DNA from: Deferribacter thermophilus
GTDB lineage: Bacteria; Chrysiogenota; Deferribacteres; Deferribacterales; Deferribacteraceae
NCBI RefSeq assembly: GCF_049472675.1
Contig: NZ_JAPNXM010000004.1
Span: forward strand, 124,001 to 188,000
Direction: 5' to 3'
DNA length: 64,000 nucleotides
Positions 27,093 through 32,931 of this stretch are shown here, in pieces. The position numbers were made by a program, and so were the translations under genes. The stretch's first letter is position 1, and each line of letters begins with the position of its first letter. The notes beneath the pieces are model-generated. The model was not told the DNA's origin, made no database searches, and saw only the letters and a list, made by a program, of their open reading frames with translations.

Positions 27093-27887
27093 ATGATTGA
27101 GCTGAATTTGCTCAAGTACTTTGATAAATCTTTTTCAGAGATTTATCAAATTGAGCATGGTGAGCTAAAAGAGGATAAATCTTCAAGGAGCAGGCCAAAT
27201 TTCCTGCTCCTTTTTTATGGTCTGATTACGCTATTGTTGCTATTAGCAATTATTTTAACAGCTTCATATTACTTGGATAAGAAAAAAGAGAAAGAAGTCA
27301 GTAAAATTAATAATAAAGTTAAAAAAGAAGAAAACAAATTACCTGAGGATAAAAAATCTAATATTAAATATGTAAAAATAGGTGAAATTGAAATTATTGG
27401 TAATAATGATTTAAATAAATTTAATGAAAAAAAAGGGATTGCTAAGAAAGAGATTGCTAAAGCTAATGTTAAACCTGTTGTTAATACTAAAAAAGTTAGT
27501 GTCAAAACTAATAATAACAATACCTCTAATAAAAAGTTATCAATAATGGTTAAAAGAATAGACGAAGATAAGTTACAAAATATTAAATCAATATTAAAAG
27601 GAACGGATAAAGAAATAAAAATAATTAAATCATATTATATACAGAATACAGTATGGGAGCTTTACCGAATTAACCCTTATTCAAAAAAGTATATTGCAGG
27701 AAGGCCTGTGACTTTTGTGAAAAAATTCAAATCTAAAGAAGAAGCAGTTCAATATGCAAAGGCTAAAAAAATAAATGCTCTGATAAAAAAGAGAAATATA
27801 AAAAATAAAGTTTATGATGTTAAAATATTAAATTTCAATGATAGAAAAGATATTCACGAATTTAAAAAACGTTTAGGTATAAAATAA
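27093..27887 (+). CDS. Membrane-anchored protein with possible SPOR-like C-terminus
   Basis: I do not recognise this 264-residue protein with certainty. It has a soluble N-terminus (1-36), one membrane helix (about 37-60), a Lys/Asn-rich low-complexity linker (about 62-150) and a C-terminal basic domain (about 180-264). In that domain FKSKEEAVQYAKAKKI resembles one repeat of a SPOR (peptidoglycan-binding) fold, so a cell-envelope role is possible. It starts 10 bases after the EF-G-like gene with no clear Shine-Dalgarno. Codons 10-42 contain two strong hairpins, one of them terminator-like, which is unusual in a coding region. Confidence 0.6.
   Translation: MIELNLLKYFDKSFSEIYQIEHGELKEDKSSRSRPNFLLLFYGLITLLLLLAIILTASYYLDKKKEKEVSKINNKVKKEENKLPEDKKSNIKYVKIGEIEIIGNNDLNKFNEKKGIAKKEIAKANVKPVVNTKKVSVKTNNNNTSNKKLSIMVKRIDEDKLQNIKSILKGTDKEIKIIKSYYIQNTVWELYRINPYSKKYIAGRPVTFVKKFKSKEEAVQYAKAKKINALIKKRNIKNKVYDVKILNFNDRKDIHEFKKRLGIK
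27120..27150 (+). other. Perfect hairpin inside the start of the 27093 gene
   Basis: A 12-bp perfect inverted repeat (27120-27131 with 27139-27150) with a 7-base loop, 27 bases into the gene. It lies just ahead of the terminator-like hairpin at 27185. It is too regular to be expected from coding constraint alone. Confidence 0.55.
27185..27216 (+). terminator. Terminator-like hairpin within coding sequence
   Basis: A 10-bp GC-containing stem (27185-27194 with 27203-27212, loop of 8) runs straight into six T residues (27211-27216). This is a textbook rho-independent terminator, located about 100 bases after the EF-G-like stop but within codons 32-42 of the next open frame. It probably ends most EF-G-like transcripts and leaves the downstream gene on read-through. 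Confidence 0.65.
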
Positions 27888-27903
27888 TAGATTATTTAGT
27901 AAA

Positions 27904-27923
27904 ATAAGGGGGAAACCCCTTAT
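27904..27923. terminator. Hairpin between the 27093 gene and rpsT
   Basis: An 8-bp stem (27904-27911 with 27916-27923) closed by a GAAA tetraloop lies between convergent 3' ends. The minus-strand side runs into TTTTACTAAAT, so it fits best as the rpsT terminator, perhaps serving both genes. Confidence 0.7.
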
Positions 27924-27929
27924 CTAATG

Positions 27930-28205
27930 TTATGCAGCGCTATTTTTTAGTGCCTGAAGTTTTTTAGCAAGTCTAGAAACTCTTCTGGCAGCTTGATTCT
28001 TATGGATTACACCTTTTGAATGAACTTTATAAATTATTTTTACAGCTTCGTTAAATTTTTTTTCGGCTTCTTCTATATTACCAGATTCTAAAGCCATTAA
28101 AAACTTTTTTGTATAAGTTTTCATCATTGATTTGTAAGATTTGTTTCTAAGTCTTCTCTTTTCATTTTGTCTAATTCTCTTTTTCGCAGATAAACTGTTT
28201 GCCAT
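27930..28205 (-). CDS. rpsT: Ribosomal protein S20
   Basis: A 91-residue basic helical-bundle protein of the 30S subunit. It starts with the typical SAKKRIRQNEKRRLRNKSYK and contains KGVIHKNQAARRVSRLAKKL. Length and composition are normal. GAGGTGA precedes the ATG. It has its own promoter (28244-28272) and terminator (27904-27923), so it is probably monocistronic, as rpsT usually is. Confidence 0.97.
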   Translation of the reverse strand: MANSLSAKKRIRQNEKRRLRNKSYKSMMKTYTKKFLMALESGNIEEAEKKFNEAVKIIYKVHSKGVIHKNQAARRVSRLAKKLQALKNSAA

Positions 28206-28243
28206 TCTTCACCTCTTATTTTTTTACAAATACAGCAGTGCGC

Positions 28244-28272
28244 TTAATAACAAAAATATTTCTTCAAGTCAA
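28244..28272 (-). promoter_or_regulatory. Sigma70-type promoter for rpsT
   Basis: On the minus strand TTGACT (28272-28267), a 17-base spacer, and TATTAA (28249-28244). The predicted leader is about 30 bases, with the ribosome-binding site in front of rpsT. Confidence 0.65.
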
Positions 28273-28296
28273 GTAAATTGTGTCTTTATTTGTAAT

Positions 28297-28833
28297 TTAA
28301 AAACTAGGTGGTGTTCCTACCCAAAATGCTTTTGCAAATTTATTTGTTTTATTTTTTATTTTGTGCGGCAAATTAGAACTAAAGTAAATCGATTCCCCTT
28401 CTTTTAAAACATATTCTTCATTACCTATAACGACAGTAATTTCACCCTCTAAAACATATCCAAACTCTTCTCCTGTGTGATTATAAAAATTAGACCCTGT
28501 TTCAGAATTTGGGTGCATTTCTAAGAGTAAAGGTTCTAATTTTCTGTTAACAAGTTTGCTTGCAAGAAAGTATATATCAAGGTTTTTGTTTTTTAATACT
28601 TTATAATCATCAAAACTGAATTTAGACACGACATTTCTTTCATCTTCAAATAACTCACTTATAGTTATACCTAAAGCATAGCAGATTTTTTTTAGTGAAG
28701 CTATTGACGGTGAGTTTTTCCCGTTTTCTATTTGGCTTATAAAACTCTTGGTAAACCCTGTTTTTTGTGATACATCTTCTAATGTCATTCCCAATCTTTT
28801 TCTTATTTCTCTTAATTTTGCACCGTAGCCCAT
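28297..28833 (-). CDS. XRE-family regulator with C-terminal cupin domain
   Basis: A 178-residue protein with a helix-turn-helix of the HTH_3 type (about 5-60: LREIRKRLGMTLEDVSQKTG, SFISQIENGKNSPSIASL) and a cupin_2 domain (about 100-178) with HTGEEFGYVLEGE and YFSSNLPHKI. Such HTH-cupin proteins (PuuR/SutR-like) are regulators that bind a small metabolite in the cupin barrel. The target is unknown; no metabolic operon adjoins it. It has an AAGGAG before the ATG and an excellent own promoter. It sits upstream of rpsT on the same strand but rpsT has a separate promoter. Confidence 0.9.
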   Translation of the reverse strand: MGYGAKLREIRKRLGMTLEDVSQKTGFTKSFISQIENGKNSPSIASLKKICYALGITISELFEDERNVVSKFSFDDYKVLKNKNLDIYFLASKLVNRKLEPLLLEMHPNSETGSNFYNHTGEEFGYVLEGEITVVIGNEEYVLKEGESIYFSSNLPHKIKNKTNKFAKAFWVGTPPSF

Positions 28834-28865
28834 CTTATCTCCTTGATTTTAATTTATTTTTCAAT

Positions 28866-28894
28866 TATATATTAAATTAATTATAAAATGTCAA
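28866..28894 (-). promoter_or_regulatory. Strong sigma70-type promoter for the XRE-cupin gene
   Basis: On the minus strand a perfect TTGACA (28894-28889), 17 bases, then TATATA (28871-28866). It lies in the gap to the divergent histidine-kinase-like gene. The strength suggests repression, perhaps autoregulation. Confidence 0.65.
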
Positions 28895-28914
28895 GGGGGT
28901 AGTTAAAAATTAAA

Positions 28915-29859
28915 ATGCATAAGCAAGCTTTAATTACAACTATTTTGGTGATTTTTGGTTATATAATATTAAGTTTTAGTAAATTTCATTTGGTGGCTGA
29001 TTTTTTTATTGTATTATATCTATTGTTTTTAACCTTTTTTATTGTCAAAAAATTAACTGATAAAGAAGAAGCTTTACAAGAAAAGATTGAAAATTTAAAT
29101 CAAGCAACATCTGAATTAAAGGCTGCTAATGAAGAGTTACATGCTCTTAACCAGCAGTTGTTAAAATCTAAAAAGGAGTTGGAAACATATAAAAGTTATA
29201 GTGAAAATTTAATTTTAAATATGAATCACGAGATAAGAACTCCATTGAATTCTATTATTGGTTTTACAAAGCTTATGGTAGAAGATTTTGAAAGTTTAAC
29301 CAGAGATGATATTAAATCTTCGATAGAGATGATTGATGAGTCAGCAAAAAGATTGAAATCTATTATTGATAATTTAATTCAACTATCAAAAAAGCCAGTA
29401 TTTGAAATAGTTGATAAGGATATATGTGATAAGCCTAAATATTTGTTTGAGTCAATAGTTTCGACGATTAAAGGGTTGATTAAGAATAATGACAAGATTA
29501 TCTTTGATTACAACATTCCTGAAAATATTCCTAATGTTAGTTTTAAAGAGTCAGTATTAAATAGTATACTTTTAAATATTGCCCTTGCTTCAGTAGTAAA
29601 TACAGAGAAAGGTAGTATAGAGTTGAATATGTATGAAAGTGAGGAATATTTTATTGTAGAGTTTAAAGATACTGGAAAGCAAATTGATATTGAAAAAGTT
29701 AAAAACTATTTTGTAAAAACTGATGTTGAATTAAATACTAATGAGCCTGAATACAGGTTATTTGTTGCTAAACAACTTGCAGTTAAAAATGATGTAGATT
29801 TTCAAATAGAAAGCAATGAATATAGCAATAAATACATAATTAAGTTGAAGAAGTGTTAA
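28915..29859 (+). CDS. Histidine kinase-like protein with degenerate ATP-binding domain
   Basis: 314 residues: two N-terminal membrane helices (about 5-22 and 28-44), a coiled coil (about 48-95), a HisKA dimerisation domain with the phospho-acceptor His105 in NHEIRTPLNS, and a poor HATPase domain. The N box is marginal (SILLNIALASV), the G1 box DxGxG reads DTGKQ, and the G2 glycines are replaced (YRLFVAKQL). ATP binding may be lost, while the protein could still dimerise or accept phosphate. There is no extracytoplasmic sensor and no adjacent response regulator. The gamma-carbonic-anhydrase-like gene follows after one base. A Shine-Dalgarno (GGGGG at 28895-28899) is distant. Confidence 0.8.
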   Translation: MHKQALITTILVIFGYIILSFSKFHLVADFFIVLYLLFLTFFIVKKLTDKEEALQEKIENLNQATSELKAANEELHALNQQLLKSKKELETYKSYSENLILNMNHEIRTPLNSIIGFTKLMVEDFESLTRDDIKSSIEMIDESAKRLKSIIDNLIQLSKKPVFEIVDKDICDKPKYLFESIVSTIKGLIKNNDKIIFDYNIPENIPNVSFKESVLNSILLNIALASVVNTEKGSIELNMYESEEYFIVEFKDTGKQIDIEKVKNYFVKTDVELNTNEPEYRLFVAKQLAVKNDVDFQIESNEYSNKYIIKLKKC

Positions 29860-29860
29860 A

Positions 29861-30397
29861 ATGAGAGAGGTTAAAGAAAGATTATTAAAAAGATTGCAAA
29901 TAGGGGATAATGTTTTCTTAGCTAAGAGTTCAGTATTAGTAGGTGATGTTTCAATTGGGGATGATTCGAGTGTATGGTTTAATGTAACGATTAGAGGGGA
30001 TGTGGATTTTGTAGAAATTGGCTGTTGCTCAAATATTCAAGATAACTCAGTTATTCACTGTACTTTAAATAAATATCCAACAATAATAGGTGATTATGTT
30101 ACGGTAGGTCATAGTGCTGTCTTGCACGGTTGCAAAATATCTAATAACTGTTTGATTGGTATTGGGTCTATTATAATGGATGACTGTGAAATATTAGAAA
30201 ATAGCTTGGTGGCAGCTGGTTCATTAATTCCGCCTGGTAAGAAATTTCCTCCTAATGTTTTGATTAAGGGTAGCCCTGCAAAGGTTGTAAGAGAATTAAC
30301 CGAAGATGAGATTAGATCGATAAAAAATTATGCCTTGCGATATATTGAATATAAAAATGTTTATTTAAATTTGGGAAAATATAATAACTGTCTATAA
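29861..30397 (+). CDS. Gamma-carbonic-anhydrase-like hexapeptide-repeat protein
   Basis: A 178-residue left-handed beta-helix protein with repeated hexapeptides. The metal-ligand pattern of the gamma-CA/YrdA/PaaY group is present: RGD, then His in NSVIHC and the pair in GHSAVLHGC, then GSPAKVVREL in the C-terminal helix. Trimers of this family bind zinc or iron at subunit interfaces; many are not proven carbonic anhydrases. It starts one base after the kinase-like stop, so the two are translationally coupled. A terminator hairpin follows at 30479. Confidence 0.85.
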   Translation: MREVKERLLKRLQIGDNVFLAKSSVLVGDVSIGDDSSVWFNVTIRGDVDFVEIGCCSNIQDNSVIHCTLNKYPTIIGDYVTVGHSAVLHGCKISNNCLIGIGSIIMDDCEILENSLVAAGSLIPPGKKFPPNVLIKGSPAKVVRELTEDEIRSIKNYALRYIEYKNVYLNLGKYNNCL

Positions 30398-30442
30398 ACT
30401 AACCATTTATTCAAATGTAGATCTTATTATATAAATTTAGTA

Positions 30443-30470
30443 TTGAAAAAACAAAACTTATATGTTATAT
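30443..30470 (+). promoter_or_regulatory. Promoter for the rimP-nusA-infB operon
   Basis: TTGAAA (30443-30448), 16 bases, TTATAT (30465-30470). The expected start of transcription falls just before the strong hairpin at 30479-30497, so the hairpin would be at the very 5' end of the message. Confidence 0.45.
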
Positions 30471-30478
30471 ATCAAATC

Positions 30479-30506
30479 AAGTGGGCTTTGCCCACTTATT
30501 TTTTTG
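30479..30506 (+). terminator. Rho-independent terminator ahead of rimP
   Basis: An 8-bp stem AAGTGGGC/GCCCACTT (30479-30486 with 30490-30497) with a TTT loop is followed by ATTTTTTTG. It terminates transcription from the gamma-CA-like gene, 13 bases ahead of rimP, and may also act as a leader attenuator for the nusA operon. Confidence 0.85.
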
Positions 30507-30518
30507 TAAAGGTAAGTT

Positions 30519-30995
30519 ATGGATGCTTTAGTTACTGGTATCATAGAAAAAGTTAAGAATTATCTTAATGAAAATATAAAAAATGCAGAGTTAGATATTT
30601 ATGATGTCCAATTTCGAAGGGAAAGAACAGGTTGGGTTCTTCGTATATTCATAGATGGTGCAAATGTTGGCTTAAATGAGTGTGTAGCTGTTAGTAAAAA
30701 AGTATCTAAATGGTTAGATGAAGTTGATATCATCCCTTATGAAAAATACAATTTAGAAGTATCTACTCCTGGAGCAAATCGAGAAATAAGGAGCTTGGAA
30801 GAATTTAAAAAATATATTGGGAGATATTGCAAGGTGAGGCTTAAAGAAGGTGATGAGTCTGGTCGTAAAAATTATAAAGGTATAATAAAGGATGTAATAG
30901 AAAGTAAGATTAGGATATTCGTTGAAGAAGAAAATAAAGAATTTGAAATAGAGTATTCTCATATAAAAAAAGCAAATTTAGATATAAAGTTTTAG
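30519..30995 (+). CDS. rimP: Ribosome maturation factor RimP
   Basis: A 158-residue two-domain protein that helps late 30S assembly. The N-terminal alpha/beta domain includes VLRIFIDGANVGLNECVAVSK and LEVSTPGANREI, which corresponds to the usual EVSSPGLDRPL segment; the C-terminal domain is SH3-like. It is first in the conserved operon followed by nusA after 8 bases. AAAGG lies before the ATG. Confidence 0.95.
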   Translation: MDALVTGIIEKVKNYLNENIKNAELDIYDVQFRRERTGWVLRIFIDGANVGLNECVAVSKKVSKWLDEVDIIPYEKYNLEVSTPGANREIRSLEEFKKYIGRYCKVRLKEGDESGRKNYKGIIKDVIESKIRIFVEEENKEFEIEYSHIKKANLDIKF

Positions 30996-31003
30996 GAGGA
31001 AAG

Positions 31004-32332
31004 ATGAAAGAGCTTGTAAAGGTAGCTGATGAAATTGGTAAAGAGAAAGGTATAACTAAAGATTTATTAAAAGATGCTTTAGAAGAATCTATAAAAGCTG
31101 CTGTAATTAGAAAATATGGTAAATTTACAGAGCCTGAAGTAGAAGTTGATTTAGAAAAAGGGAAGATAGATATTAAGGTTCCAAAAGAAGTGGTGGAGTC
31201 GGTAGAAAATAAGAAATATGAAATTTTGCTTGATGAGGCTAAAAAAATTAAACCCGATGCTCAATTAGGTGATGTTATAATGGTCCCTGTTTCATTCACT
31301 GAGCTTGGAAGACAAGCTGCAACTGTAGCAAAACAACGCATGGTAGAAAAAATCAGGGAAGCTGAAAAACAGGTAATTTATGATGAGTTTCAGAATAAGG
31401 TTGGTCAAATAGTTACAGGGGTGGTGCTCAAATCTGACAAAGATAGTATGATAGTTAGTATTGGTAAAACTGAAGCTTTCATGCCAAAGAGAGAAATAAT
31501 CCCTGGTGATTACTATGATAGAGGTGATTATGTTCGTGCCCTTTTATTAGAAATAAAGGTTGTTAAAGGGTGGCCTCAATTAATTTTATCAAGAACCCAT
31601 CCAGATTTTTTAAAGAAATTATTTGAAGTTGAAATCCCTGAGGTTTTTGAAGGGATTATAGAGGTAAAAGCAGTAGCAAGAGAACCTGGAGATCGTGCTA
31701 AAGTAGCTGTTTACTCAAAAAATAGTAATATTGACCCAGTTGGTGCATGTATTGGTTTAAAAGGAACAAGGATTAATGCGATTAGTAATGAACTAAGGGG
31801 TGAAAAAATTGATGTTATTGAGTGGTCTCCAGACCCAGTAAAGTTTGTTTGTAATGCTCTGTCACCTGCTGAAGTGATTTTAACAAATATTTTTGAAGAC
31901 GAAAAGACAATTGAAGTGGTTGTCCCAGATGATCAGCTTTCTCTTGCTATAGGTAAGAAGGGGCAAAATGTTCGATTAGCTGCTATACTTACTGGATGGA
32001 GATTGGATGTGCTTAAAGAGAGCGAATACAATATTATAAGGAAAGAAAGGTTGCAAGAGCAAGAAGAAGAACTTAAAGAATTTTATGAAATTTATAATTT
32101 AGAAAATTTAGAAATTTTAGATGAAAATATGATTTCAAAGCTTTTGGAGTCAGGGATAGATGATGTTGAAAAACTTTCTACTGCAACTGTAGATGAAGTT
32201 GTTATGGCATTAGGTGTAAATGAAGATCAGGCAGTTCTAATCATTAATTCTGCAATAGATTATTTAACTTCAAAACTTGAAGAATTAGGTTATGATGAGG
32301 AAGATATCGAAGATGATAATGAAGAGGAATAA
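31004..32332 (+). CDS. nusA: Transcription termination/antitermination factor NusA
   Basis: A 442-residue NusA with the N-terminal RNA-polymerase-binding domain (about 1-125), S1 domain (about 130-200, GQIVTGVVLKSDKDSMIVSI), KH1 and KH2 (LAIGKKGQNVRLA near residue 325), and an acidic C-terminal extension with one helix-hairpin-helix-like repeat and a DEEDIEDDNEEE tail. It controls pausing, termination and antitermination. AGGAGG precedes the ATG; its stop overlaps the next start by one base (TAATG). Confidence 0.97.
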   Translation: MKELVKVADEIGKEKGITKDLLKDALEESIKAAVIRKYGKFTEPEVEVDLEKGKIDIKVPKEVVESVENKKYEILLDEAKKIKPDAQLGDVIMVPVSFTELGRQAATVAKQRMVEKIREAEKQVIYDEFQNKVGQIVTGVVLKSDKDSMIVSIGKTEAFMPKREIIPGDYYDRGDYVRALLLEIKVVKGWPQLILSRTHPDFLKKLFEVEIPEVFEGIIEVKAVAREPGDRAKVAVYSKNSNIDPVGACIGLKGTRINAISNELRGEKIDVIEWSPDPVKFVCNALSPAEVILTNIFEDEKTIEVVVPDDQLSLAIGKKGQNVRLAAILTGWRLDVLKESEYNIIRKERLQEQEEELKEFYEIYNLENLEILDENMISKLLESGIDDVEKLSTATVDEVVMALGVNEDQAVLIINSAIDYLTSKLEELGYDEEDIEDDNEEE

Positions 32333-32916
32333 TGGGAAGTAAAGCTATTAGAACCTGTATTTCATGTAGTGAAGAAAAGTATAAGCCAGAACTTTTAAGG
32401 TTTGTTAATGTTGATGGTGAAGTTGTGTTTGATTTAAAGCAAAAGCTTGAGGGAAGAGGTGCTTATCTTTGTTTTGATAAAGGGTGTTTTAAAAAAGCAA
32501 CTAAAAAGAACTTATTTGCTAAAAATTTCAAATGTGAGCTAAGAGAAAATATATCTTTTATAAAATTGGTAAAGCATGTAAGAGAGACATATAAAAGGTA
32601 CCTTTACACCCTTATGAGGGTAAATATAACATCTAAAAATATTATAGAAGGGATATTTAATGTAAAGAATAGTTTGATGAACGATAAAGCTTTTTTATGT
32701 TTATTCCCCTCTGATGTAAGTAATAATAGTAAAGCCAAACTAACAAATTTGATAATTAGAAAGAAGGTGCCCTTTTATTATGTTGAAGATAAAAAGAGTG
32801 TTGCAATGAATATTCATAGACCGATAAGAGGAGCTTATGCAGTTGTTAATAAACAACTGGCTTCAGTTATGATAGATGTTCTAGAGAAAATTAAAGAATT
32901 AAAAAATTGGATTTAG
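32332..32916 (+). CDS. YlxR-L7Ae (YlxR-YlxQ) fusion protein
   Basis: A 194-residue protein. The N-terminal 80 residues are a YlxR/DUF448 domain (RTCISC at the start, FDLKQKLEGRGAYLC). The C-terminal half (about 100-190) looks like an L7Ae/YlxQ RNA-binding fold: a conserved spacing of helices with VPFYYVEDKKSVAMNIHRP. In Firmicutes these are two separate genes, ylxR and ylxQ, in this same position between nusA and infB. The fusion keeps both in order. YlxR has been linked to RNA binding and RNase P modulation. Coupled to nusA by a 1-base overlap. Confidence 0.85.
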   Translation: MGSKAIRTCISCSEEKYKPELLRFVNVDGEVVFDLKQKLEGRGAYLCFDKGCFKKATKKNLFAKNFKCELRENISFIKLVKHVRETYKRYLYTLMRVNITSKNIIEGIFNVKNSLMNDKAFLCLFPSDVSNNSKAKLTNLIIRKKVPFYYVEDKKSVAMNIHRPIRGAYAVVNKQLASVMIDVLEKIKELKNWI

Positions 32917-32931
32917 TAAGGGGTGTTTTAT

